Source of the DNA: Rhabdophis nuchalis
Lineage: Eukaryota > Chordata > Lepidosauria > Squamata > Natricidae
Direction of reading: 5' to 3'
Assembly (NCBI GenBank): GCA_039707465.1
Contig: CM077644.1
Coordinates: 216,633,462-216,697,461, forward strand
DNA: 64,000 bases
In this document: piece by piece, positions 53,400 to 63,353 of the stretch
Layout of the letters: each line of letters begins with the position of its first letter
How positions within the stretch are numbered: position 1 is the stretch's first letter
The notes under the pieces: generated by a model
Database searches by the model: none
What the model was told of the DNA's origin: nothing
Seen by the model: only the letters and a program-made list of their open reading frames with translations
Program-made: the position numbers and the translations under genes

Positions 53400-53466
53400 T
53401 ATCCATCTGTCTGTTTGTCTGTCTGTCTATCTATTAATCTAATCTAATCTAATCTAATCTAATCTC
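53400..53466 (+). repeat. (TCTG) and (TAATC)n microsatellites
   Basis: Short TCTG/TCTA units are followed by about six TAATC pentamers. Confidence 0.9.
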
Positions 53467-53478
53467 TATCCATCTCTA

Positions 53479-53664
53479 CAAGGGGTGAAATTCAGCAGGT
53501 TCTGACAGGTTCTAGAGAACCGGTAGCTGAAAACCGGCAAATATAACCTCTGGCTGGCCCCAGAGTGGGGTGGGAATGGAGATTTTGCAATATCCTTCCC
53601 CTGCCATGCCCATCAAGCCACACCCATAGGGCCAATATTAAAAAAAAAGTGAATTTCACCAGTG
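53479..53664. mobile_element. hAT-like MITE (CAGTGGTGGA variant), inverted
   Basis: AGGGGTGAAATTCAGCAGG on the left and GTGAATTTCACCAGTG on the right are the inverted termini of the 37445 family. The interior (TTTTGCAATATCCTTCCCC) is the reverse of that family. No convincing 8-bp duplication. Confidence 0.65.
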
Positions 53665-54793
53665 ATGTCTATCATCTATCCTCACCCACACATCCATACA
53701 TCCATTCATCCATCTTAATGCAATATGAGAAACATGAACCATATTTTCATTTCAAATAATGTTAAACATTTCAAACCTTTCATTCACACACACATATATA
53801 CCAAAAATAATTGCCACTGCGTTTTATAAAGTTTAAAATTAAACAACAGGATTCATAAAGCCTAAATCAATTAATGAGAGTCTCTTTACATTTAAGGCCC
53901 ATTTTTTTTTTATCCACTGCATATGGGGGTCCATTCCGGAGATAAGAAGGAAAAATTTCCATTTTCTGATTAAATGCCTGCAGCATCATATTCCTTCCAC
54001 ATATAATAGAACGAAAATAATACGATGTAGAAGAAACTGCTCTTTATCCTGGTTGATACTTGGGGCCCCAGTATCCCACTCTGCTTATCCCAAAATCAGG
54101 AAGCCTAAAATGTGACAGACAATCAAAAAATACCAGAAGTGAAGGGAGGGGGGGGGGGGGATTCAACCATTCAGTTGCAAAAGTTGCGATCAGATTGCAA
54201 ATTTTAGTTGACAGTTGTGCTTCTGAATCAAGGGCCTTATTATATCAGTTCAGGACAGCAGTTTGCTAATTTAGAAAATTCATGTTTTTGAAACCTTTCC
54301 AATTATACCAGCCAAGGGCTTTTCTGATGTAGAGTAGAGATTTTCATTTTTGCCACACTGCTTTTTAACTCCTGTCCAGGATTTTCTCTGATTTTGATAG
54401 TGAAGTGAAGGTCGTCACCTGAGTTAGCTAAAAAGGAATTGTTACTGGGAAGGGCCAGGATTATGATGGCCCAAAAGGCTGGGAGAAAATGAAGAAAAGC
54501 ATGAAACTGATTCTAGATCATTCAGTTAGGCTGCCTGCTCCACTCTATCAAAATGGCCAGACAGTGAAACAGATAAGTAAATTAGGACTAAATAAGCAAT
54601 TGTCCTGAAATTTGGTTTAATATTGTTTATCTGACCAAAATGCCCTTTCCCCAAAAGTTGAAGTTCAAAGATTTTTAAAGGATTTTCTTTTTCCTTTTTG
54701 GGGGGAGAGGATCATATTGTTTCTTTTGGTTGTTTCTTTAACAAGGTAGTAATATATGTTTGGTTGAAATTGACCTCATATGTTATTTGAAGT
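53665..54793. other. No gene recognised
   Basis: Unique sequence with a G-run at 54149-54160. Confidence 0.45.
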
Positions 54794-54801
54794 ATGTGGA
54801 C

Positions 54802-55055
54802 CAGTAGTGGGATTCAATTTTTTTTATTACTGGTTCTGTGGGTGTGGCTTGTTGGGTGTAGCATGGCTTAGTGGCAGGGGAAGGATGCTGTAAAATCTCC
54901 ATTCCCTCCCCACTCCAGGGGAAGGTTACTGCAAAATCCCCATTTTAGATGGGGTGGGGCCAGCCAGAGGTGGTATTTACCAGTTCTCCGAACTACTCAA
55001 AATTTCTGCTACCAGTTCTCCAGAACTGGTCAGAACCTGCTGAATACAACCTCTG
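54802..55055. mobile_element. hAT-like MITE (CAGTAGTGGG variant)
   Basis: Starts CAGTAGTGGGATTCAATTT and ends GAATACAACCTCTG, with flanks ATGTGGAC and GTTTGGAC (two mismatches or more). The AGGGGAAGG module occurs twice inside (about 54877 and 54917). Confidence 0.75.
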
Positions 55056-55063
55056 GTTTGGAC

Positions 55064-55730
55064 ACTTGAGCAATCAAAGAAATAAGAATGAAGAGAAGAA
55101 TGTTGATCTTGTTTTCTGGTCCCTGGGATCCCTAATAGAATGGATGGCTTGGCTTCTTTCTGATGTGAAGCCTTGTTCTGAGATCTGGATCATGGGAGTT
55201 AGAGCTGGCAGACATTAATTATGGGTAATCAAACCATTGTCCACTCCTAGTAATCACATAGATAAATTTTCTTCCCTCACCTGGCCTTTTAGGTCTCCCA
55301 ATAATACACTCACTGCCCTGTAACTGAGTTCAATCCACTTTGCTTCTGGTCATCCTCTTCTGTTTCTCCCACCTTTTTCCAGCATTGGAGCCTTCTCTAA
55401 AGAGCAATGTCTTAGCATAATGTGTATAAAGTAAGACAATTTGAGTCTGATCATTTGTGGCTTGAGTGAGAACACTGATTTGCTTGATAACCCATTTGTG
55501 TTTTCTTGTCAGTCCATGGTATTCTCAGGAATCTTCTCAAAACCAAAGTTCAAAAGCACCAACACCTTTCCTAAATTGCTTCTCCAAAGCCCTATTTTTG
55601 CTTCCATATAGTATATGGAAAATATATAGAAAATGCCATGGCTTGTGTGATTTTGAACTTTGTTAATATAGACACATCATAACATTTGAATGTATTTTCA
55701 TGGCTGCCTTACCAAGTGCTACTCTGCAAA
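55064..55730. other. No gene recognised
   Basis: Unique sequence. The frame 55466-55666 has no recognisable domain. Confidence 0.45.
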
Positions 55731-55734
55731 GATG

Positions 55735-55990
55735 CTTTTTTTCAGGAGACAACTGGACTTCCTTATTTTTTTATTTGAAGACATTTCGCTTCTCATCCAA
55801 GAAGTTTCTTCAGTTCTGACTGAATGGTGGCAAATGGAAAGATTTATATTCCTGGCAGATAACTGGTCATTTGCATTCTTTTAGACAGTCGTTGAGGCCA
55901 CTTGAAGGTTTATCTGTGTTCTCAGGGTCACCTGAGTAGTGCAAATGGGTGTGGAGCTTTCTTGGCTACAGCATGTTTTGTACCGTGTCC
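55735..55990 (-). mobile_element. Fragment of the inverted-repeat MITE
   Basis: GGAGACAACTGGACTTCC, ACATTTCGCTTCTCATCCAAG and TTTATCTGTGTTCTCAGGG match the interior of the copies at 12800 and 56141, in reverse orientation. Confidence 0.6.
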
Positions 55991-56140
55991 CTTTCCTGTT
56001 GAAGACAGGCACAGCTGATGGGGATGTGTCTGCATATCAAACTGAAGTGCAATTAATCTATTTCTGTAATCTGCCATTTTTCTGGAAAATCTATTCATAC
56101 TCCTGCACTATTTAAAGGGTGTTTATCCCAAAGTGCATAG

Positions 56141-56402
56141 CTAAAAGTCTATGGAGATTCTCAGCCATCCACGTCATGGTTGTCCCAAGGTGCTTTTTTC
56201 CAGGAGGCTTTTTTCTAGCTCCGCTGTCTGCAAGGAATATAAATCCTTCCATTCACCACCATCCAGTTACAGCTGAAGAAGCTTCTTGAATGAGAAGTGA
56301 AATGTCTTCAAAGAAAAAAGAAAGAAAGTCCAGTTGCCCCCTGAAAAAAGCACCTTTGGAACAAACATGACCTGGATGACTGAAAATCTCCATAGACTTT
56401 TA
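56141..56402. mobile_element. MITE with 18-bp perfect terminal inverted repeat
   Basis: CTAAAAGTCTATGGAGAT at 56141-56158 is exactly inverted at 56385-56402. The inverted similarity continues inward with mismatches (CAGCCATCCACGTCATGG against CATGACCTGGATGACTG). Non-coding; superfamily unknown. Confidence 0.8.
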
Positions 56403-56404
56403 GT

Positions 56405-57523
56405 CAGCAACATATTTACTGATAGCAACTTTACAGTTGATGGTAAATCGTAAAAGGCAGAAGCTGTCCACCACTTCAGCATTATCATTATCAATTCTAA
56501 AGCTGTTTGAGCTTGCACTTTCGATTATCAGGGTAAGGGCTATCAGAGATGGATTATAAATTTCTAAATGGCCACTAGATGGAACACGGATTTGGGTACA
56601 TCTTTATTTCCCTCTAGTGGCTATGAGAATTTATGCAGATCTAGTAATTGCTACTAAATGCGTTTGAATATTAGTATTAGGGTTGATAGGTTGCTGGTTT
56701 AAGCTCCCACCAAAAATCAACAGCCTAATTGCTACTAAAATTTAAGAGAGTTTTCAAGGTCAGTTTCTCATGTAATAAGAAGTTGAGATGTTTACAGGCA
56801 GGCAGTTTTAACATATGTAGAAGACAGATTTTATTTGGAAACATAGCTTATAAATAGCTACTCAGTAGAGGTGACAAGTAGTATGTATATTATATTGTAA
56901 TATATAATGATGCTCATATTGTATATTCACTATGTATTATTACAAAGTTATACTGCATTAATTTTGTATATATATATATATCTAATAAAGCAGTGCGATA
57001 TGAGTTAGGAAATATTGATAGAGATCCATGGTTACCAACCTCTTCAGATTGTGGTCTCTGTAGAAAGTTCAAATATGATATTCCTAACATAGCTATATTT
57101 CACCAGCCTCATTCTTTCCAATGCATAGACATAATTTTTTTGCCATCTGAAGACCAATAAACTTGTCATATTTCAAACTGACTGTTAGGCATTTATTGAT
57201 AATTTTTAGATTGCACTATTCTGTCAACGAAGAATACTACAATAGTTAAAATATTAAATTAAGTTTATTCACATTGTATCTTTTCACCCACAAAAGTACT
57301 CACAGTGGCAATCTAAAACAAAACATAATGAAAACAAAAGCTGAAATAATTGTCAATACAATTAAACACAGCTGAAAAACTCCCACCTACCAACTAACCT
57401 TGGACCAGAATACAGTCTATAATCTTTAGAAAAACCTTCCTGGCATAGATTGATTTTGGACTGATTATGATGATAATACACATATGCACGTAAATACATG
57501 TGTATGTTTCACCAAGGTATTTA
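56405..57523. other. No gene recognised
   Basis: Unique A/T-rich sequence with a short TA run near 56970. Confidence 0.45.
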
Positions 57524-57531
57524 CTCTGGGG

Positions 57532-58031
57532 CAGTGGTGGGATTCAAATAATTTAACAACAGGTTTTCTGCTCTAATGACCAGCTGGATAGGCGTGGCTC
57601 AGTGGTCATGTGACCATGTAGGCATGGCCAACTCAACATCACTTAGGTTGATGGGCGCTTCACCTTAGCTCAGGGATGTCCAAACTTGGGAACTTTAAGA
57701 CTTGTGGACTTCAACTCCCAGAATTCCCCAGCCAGCATAGCTTGGGAGTTGAAGTCCACAAGTCTTAAAGTTCCCAAGTTTGGACATCCCTGCCTTAGCT
57801 GTTACATTGTAATAAGGGTTAACCAGAGAGATAGTGTCTGTAAGCAGGGCATTAAAGATTAGGCTAGGAACAACACCAGAATGTTTCCTTTCTGTCTTCC
57901 TAACAGGATTTCCACTGTAAAGTGGAAAAAACCAAAATAAGATTTCTTCCAACAACCGGTTCTCCCAACTGCTTAGAAGGTTAACAACCGGTTCTCCCGA
58001 ATAGGTGCAAACTGGCTGAATCCCACCACTG
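57532..58031. mobile_element. hAT-like MITE (CAGTGGTGGG family), hosts a second MITE
   Basis: Starts CAGTGGTGGGATTCAAAT and ends GGCTGAATCCCACCACTG. Flanked by CTCTGGGG on both sides (57524-57531 and 58032-58039), a perfect 8-bp duplication. The foldback MITE at 57671-57792 is inserted in it. Confidence 0.9.
57671..57792. mobile_element. Foldback hAT-like MITE nested in another MITE
   Basis: Starts CAGGGATGTCCAAACTTGGG, exactly inverted at the other end. Flanked by CCTTAGCT on both sides (57663-57670 and 57793-57800), a perfect 8-bp duplication. Confidence 0.95.
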
Positions 58032-58039
58032 CTCTGGGG

Positions 58040-58950
58040 GCAGGGAGAAAGGAAATTTAGAAATACTATGCAAGCAAGATAGGGAAGCTGGGCATTACAG
58101 AGGATTCTTATCTATACTGAAATTTTTTTGGTACAATCTTTTTTTTTTAATGTCGGATGAGGGGGTGAGTTATCTTAAATTCAGAGTTGTTTCTTCTTGG
58201 GCAAATGCAATATTGAGGTGCAGGCCTGTTTTAGTGAATACACAACACATTTTCATTTTTCAATTTCCATCTCCAATAAATTCAATTCTGCTCTTCTATA
58301 AATATATGCAGCCTATTGTAACTTCTGCCATATCCTCTTTGAAAGAATCAGCAATAATCTGCTGCTGCTCTGCAAAATTCTATCTGCCAAACCCAAGCAA
58401 GTAATATAAAATTCTTCCCACATACATCCATTTCAAGATCTATTTATCCAAGTCATGACTGTTTGAGCAGAATGCAGAAAACAGTTCAAAGTAGAGAGAA
58501 AGAGAAAAACTTCTACATAGTAGTTGCTCTCAAATCCTGAAGTAATGTTTTCAATTTAAAAAAAGTACTGTACAAGGATTTCCTAGGATAAGTTCCTACG
58601 TCCCCTTCCAAATTAGCATGAATGGTTTTAAACTAGGCTGAATGAGTAGTTTCAAGCCTATTTCATTTATTTATGATATATAGAGGCTCCTCAATCTATC
58701 ACTACTCCGGGTGATTTACAAAGGGGAAAAATAAGTCCTGGCATTGTATTTCTTTGGCAAGTGTCTAGTCTAGCACTTTTACGTGGAACAGTCTCATCCT
58801 TCATACGCATGGCTAAAAGTACTGTATTGGCTTTTGCTGTTTATGAATGAAACAGGAAAAAATAGATCATCAGTTTAATGTGATGATTAGTTAATAAAAT
58901 ACGATATGCCAAGAGGTTGATGGGAAAAGGAATGAGTCAGTGCTCCAAGA
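58040..58950. other. No gene recognised
   Basis: Unique A/T-rich sequence. Confidence 0.45.
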
Positions 58951-58961
58951 GTGAGAGGTAG

Positions 58962-59172
58962 GGCCTTTGCTCAGTGGCTGAACATCTTTACACAAATAGG
59001 TTCCAGGTTCAATTTGGAAGTAGCAACAGCAATAGCATTTAGACTTATATACCGCTTCAAAACGCTTTACAGTCCTCTCTAAGTGGTTTACAGAATCAGC
59101 ATATTGGCTCCTCATTTTACCAACCTCAGAAGTCTGGAAGGCTGGGTCAACCTTGAGCCGATGAGACTCGAA
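58962..59172 (+). mobile_element. SINE-like repeat: tRNA-like head plus dispersed body
   Basis: GGGCCTTTGCTCAGTGGCTG and GGTTCCAGGTTCAATTTGG look like the A-box and B-box parts of a tRNA-derived head (58962-59018). From 59026, AGCAATAGCATTTAGACTTA, CTAAGTGGTTTACAGAATC and GAGCCGATGAGACTCGAAC form the body that is also found in part at 12886. Confidence 0.6.
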
Positions 59173-59214
59173 CTGTAAATCCATAAGATGCACAAGACAG
59201 ATATGCTCAATATA

Positions 59215-59690
59215 TGTGTTGTGGTCCATCCGCAGCCTGCGGAGCTGGCAGCAGAGTCGGACCGTGAGGAGGTTGGGGAGGAAAATGGCCAATCCTGGAG
59301 TCTGGGGAAGGCTCAGACGAGGGTTCTGCATTGGAGGCAGAGAGGGGACCAGGCCCATCTGGGAGCCTTCAGAGCCTGCAGAGTTGGACATCAATGAGGT
59401 AGAGAACAGGCTCCCCCTGTTCCCAGTGTGCGCATGCGCAGAGCTGCCAGAAGGCAAGAACAGTTAAGACAGAAGGGACGACTCGGGAGTAAGGCTTGGA
59501 GGTGATTGGCCCCTCCCATAGGGCATAAAGGAGGAGCAAAGGCACATGAGCTTTTGCAGGAAGCTACTTTGTTCATGCTGGTCAGTTTACCTTCTGAAGC
59601 TCTGTTTTGACTCTTTGCTCCATGTGGCCTTGCCAAGCTAATTGCCAATTAAGTCTTCGGCAGCATTTCAAGGAAGATAATGGTGGATGC
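59215..59690 (+). mobile_element. Possible LTR or promoter-bearing repeat (uncertain)
   Basis: A GC-rich block (59225-59460) with an acidic open stretch is followed by GATTGG (CCAAT complement, 59501-59506) and a TATA-like GGCATAAAGG (59521-59530), then CTTCTGAAGCTCTGTTTTG. This is reminiscent of an LTR promoter region. No TG...CA edges, polyadenylation signal or target duplication could be fixed. Confidence 0.3.
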
Positions 59691-59902
59691 TTATCAGCAT
59701 ATCAGAGGGTTTTTGGGACTAAACGTATGATTTTTACTGTATCAGGAAGCCTAGATCAGAACAATATGTAAAAGTGAGAGCAAGATGAATGAGTGGCTCT
59801 TGTGGGAAGAAGGATGAAGAGAAAGAGACTCTAAGGGAATAATCCTGAATGAGTGAGAAAATTAAAGACATAGAGACTTGAATGATTGAGCTAATTAGTC
59901 AC

Positions 59903-60116
59903 TCCCCCCCCCCCCCCTTTTGTGCTTATGAATCAATGTTGACTCGTGACCACTGCCTGGAGAAGTCCCTGCAGTCCTCTTGGCATGACTTCCTTCTTCC
60001 TAATGCTGAAAGCAAATGACTGGCCAAAGGTCATCCAGCTGGCTTTGTACTAAATACAGAACAATTGTGTTCTGTGTTTCTATGTTTTAAGCCTGATGCC
60101 CTAACCACTACACCAA
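59903..60116 (-). mobile_element. tRNA-derived SINE (squamate type)
   Basis: Minus strand: CAATTGGTGTAGTGGTTAGG (A-box region of the head) and GGCATCAGGCTTAAAACATAG, then CCAGCTGGATGACCTTTGGCC and GACTGCAGGGACTTCTCCAGG, ending near ACGAGTCAACATTGATTC. The 3' side runs into a C-run at 59905-59919 of the plus strand. Confidence 0.7.
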
Positions 60117-60231
60117 TTGACTTATTCTCCACTTTAGAAATGATTGTTAGAAATGTTTGAATTTCTGCTTAAACATTTGTGGGAGTCATATCTCTGGAAA
60201 TGATATCCTTACTTTTTTCCTTTATTATGAA

Positions 60232-60395
60232 CTGCAGTGGTTAGAGCTCAGTATTGCTGACTACTTCTGCTGACTGCCGGCTCCCTGCAATTTCGCAGTT
60301 CAAATCTCACCAAGCTCAAGGTTGACTCAGCCTTCTATCCTTCCGAGGTGGGAAGGATGAAATGTACCGATTCTGTACATTTATACATAAAAGAG
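60232..60395 (+). mobile_element. tRNA-derived SINE, another family
   Basis: Head GCAGTGGTTAGAGCTCAGTAT with a B-box-like AGTTCAAATCTC (60298-60309). Then CAAGCTCAAGGTTGACTCAG and CCTTCCGAGGTGGG. The GACTCAGCCTTC...CGAGGTGGG part is shared in concept with the body at 59100-59160. Confidence 0.65.
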
Positions 60396-60399
60396 CCTA

Positions 60400-61600
60400 A
60401 TTTTAATAAAATGTAACTATCCAATTACAAGCAAATTATAAAGTCTAATAGCATATTCAGAGGGCCAATATAGCAAAGTACATCAATAAATGAAGTGTTT
60501 AATTTGCTCTGAATGCCTCTGTTTGGGCTCATTATTATTTCTTAAATCATGTGGTATTAAATGTGTTCATATTTAATTGATGTTTGATAATAACACTTTC
60601 TAAACCATATAATATAAAATCTTTCTTTTCCATGCAAAAGTATGCATACTCTGATATATGATGGATTCACATATCATGGTATAGTTTAATTTATAGTTTT
60701 TTTTTTAAAGAAAAAATAATGCTTCTGACTCATTTTGTGGTTAGAAGCAACTGACAAACATTCATAAACCACACTAGAAAAATCAGTTGGGTTCATAAAA
60801 CATGGAAAACAATACAAGTGATAGTTTATAGCACATTTCTGTATGATTTTCCTCTCTCATCTAATGGTCATGATTAAATTTACCTTGGATTTGTTGGTTA
60901 TGACATTAATTCCCTAATATTAACAACATAGGAGGTCTACAAATTTCAGAAGCAACTCACAAATAACTTAGGTATATAATATGGGTTGGGGTTACGGTTA
61001 GAGTCCTAGAGCACAGTGTCCATTCACATGTCAAATATGTAGCTTTTAGATTCTCTGTATTGCTGTGTTCATCTGGTCTAAACAAAACAAGGGGAAAATA
61101 GAGAAGTGTAATTGGCACATAGATGGCTTTAACTTCATTTTCCATATACAGCCAAAATTGTTATGAACAAAAGCTGGTCAACTGAGATTTGCTGCAGAAT
61201 AAAGATGTGGATACAAACCTTTCTTAATATTAAGGAAGGACTGTCTAAAACTAACTTAATCTTAGAACGCTTAAGCAAGCATTCAGAAGAAACACGCAGT
61301 CATAAACACTTCAGGAAAATATGCACGTAAAGCCCTTGAGAATGTTTGGGAAGGATCCAAGCATTCTAGAAAGCTGTGGTATGCCTTAATGGTTACTCTT
61401 AGTGACTAACTCTGGGCAGAAATGGAACATGTAATCTGTGATACGGGATTATCACATGTACTTATTATTTACTGATACTGTCTAGAATATATGAGGTGAT
61501 GAGCAAACAAAGAAAATAAAACAGAACCATTTCTGTGAAGAGAAATAGAAGGCGAAACTCATTACATATTGGATATTTAGATATATATTTTTTAATTGTT
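60400..61600. other. No gene recognised
   Basis: Unique A/T-rich sequence. Confidence 0.45.
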
Positions 61601-61609
61601 GGTGTATTC

Positions 61610-61715
61610 CAGGGGTCTGCAAAGTCGGTTCTTTTAAGACTGGTGGACCTCAACTCCCAGAACTCTGGGAGTTGAAGTCCACCAGTCTTAAAAGAGCCGA
61701 CTTTGCAGACCCCTG
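61610..61715. mobile_element. Foldback hAT-like MITE, perfect duplication
   Basis: CAGGGGTCTGCAAAGTCGG and CCGACTTTGCAGACCCCTG are inverted, with long arms and a short loop. Flanked by GTGTATTC on both sides (61602-61609 and 61716-61723). Confidence 0.95.
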
Positions 61716-61773
61716 GTGTATTCAAATCTTTGTTGACTCCTTCAGATTGCCTATACAAATCTCTACAGGTTTG

Positions 61774-61940
61774 GGGGGGGGTTGGCAACATTTTAGAAAT
61801 AGTTTGCCATTGCCTCCTCCCCAGACTGAAAGAAGTGACTGCCCCAAGATCACCTACCTGGGTTTGTCCTTAAGGCAAGACTTGAACTCATGGTTTCCCA
61901 TTTTCTAACCTGGTGCCTTAATCACTAACACCAAACTGAT
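61774..61940 (-). mobile_element. tRNA-derived SINE (squamate type), second copy
   Basis: Minus strand: GAATCAGTTTGGTGTTAGTGA head, GAGTTCAAGTCTTGCC (B-box-like), TGATCTTGGGGCAGTCACTTC and GGAGGCAATGGCAAACTATT. Same family as 59903-60116, truncated at its 3' side by a G-run. Confidence 0.75.
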
Positions 61941-62830
61941 TCTCATTCACATATTAGGCATGTGATATTTTATCATATACAGTGAACATGTCTTTACTTT
62001 ACGTTTTCCTCATATTATCTTTGTGGGACAATCAGATCTTAGTAGTCTGTATATTATGGAAAATTATGGGTATTTATTATCTAGTGAATTTTCATGGTTG
62101 CGAAAGACCTTCAGTCTAGACTTCCTCAATATAATTCAATAGTTTGCCTTTACACCATACAAAATTGTAACATTTCCCCACCTTCAGAATGGGAAGAAAT
62201 TAATTTTTGGCAATAATGATTAGAAGGATATCCAGCAGTCTTACTTGGGGGCTCATATGGTGGAGAAAACAAAGCAATTGTATTTTATTTCCAAATTATT
62301 AATTTTGTTCCTAACAAAGTTCAGAAGTAATCCTTTATAAAAGAAGATTCTAAAATGTTGGCCATCAAACTGGCTAGGTAATTCTAGGACATGAAGCCCA
62401 CACATCTGAAAATTGCTGAGACTGAGAAATGCTGCTCTAAAATAGAATGGAAAGTTAAGGAATAAGAAAAACTTATTCCTATCACACCACTTCGTTATTA
62501 GTACCAATGTCTTTGTAAGGCACTGAATTAACTGTGCAAGGTCTTCCTTGTTAAAATGATTTGACAGTGGGATCTTTATTCAGTGTTAATAATTACAGTA
62601 AATGGGTCCTCTGGGTAAGGTCTGACAGAAGATATCAAACTTATATCAAGGTCTGAGCTCTGGCCTTACTAACAATAACAAAATGAATTAAATTCATTTC
62701 CACTCACGCTTCCCAAATTACAGATGTTTCCTCTCTCAACACATCCAGTTCTCCACTTGCAAGATCCATATGCCAGCATTTGCTTTCTTTAGGAAAGTGT
62801 CTTCATTTAATGCACCCAAGAAGTGCTTGG
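61941..62830. other. No gene recognised; one weak MITE-like stretch
   Basis: A stretch at 62345-62440 (GGCCATCAAACTGGC, TTGCTGAGACTGAGAAATGCTG) resembles a decayed foldback MITE but lacks a clear inverted terminus. Confidence 0.4.
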
Positions 62831-62841
62831 AGATCCTAGCA

Positions 62842-63172
62842 CAGTGATGGCTAACCTTTTTTGGCTTGCGTGCCAAAAGTGGGGGGAGTGCAGGGGGGAT
62901 CATGCATGGGTGTACCACACCCATAATGCAATGTCCGTGACCCCTACTTTTGGTGTGCTATTTTCGCCCTCCCCAGGCTCCAGAGGCTCCCCCCCCCTCC
63001 AGAGGCTTTAGGAGCTTCCCTGAAGCCTCCAGAGGGCAAAAAACGGCCACAAAAAGAAAGCCTAAATCAGCTGGCCACCGCACACATGCGCACTGGAGCT
63101 CACAGGGCAACGCCTCGCGTGCCCTAAGAAATGATTCCGCATGTCACCTGTGGCATAGGTTCGCCACCACTG
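62842..63172. mobile_element. hAT-like MITE (CAGTGATGGC family), perfect duplication
   Basis: Starts CAGTGATGGCTAACC and ends GTTCGCCACCACTG. Flanked by TCCTAGCA on both sides (62834-62841 and 63173-63180). Confidence 0.9.
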
Positions 63173-63353
63173 TCCTAGCACATACAGTATGTGACTATTT
63201 ATTTATTTTTATTTATTTTATTCAATTTATATACTGCCCTATTCTCCGAGGTGCCATAGGTTCGCCACCACTGTCCTAGCACATACAGTATGTGACTATT
63301 TATTTATTTTTATTTATTTTATTCAATTTATATACTGCCCTATTCTCCGAGGT
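63154..63353. repeat. Exact 99-bp tandem duplication, period 101
   Basis: 63154-63252 is repeated at 63255-63353 without visible mismatch. The unit spans the MITE end, its target duplication, a short unique piece and the 3' tail and hairpin of the LINE that follows. Confidence 0.9.

Noticed and set aside
58962..59018. tRNA gene
   Set aside because: A- and B-box-like only; it is continuous with a dispersed repeat body.
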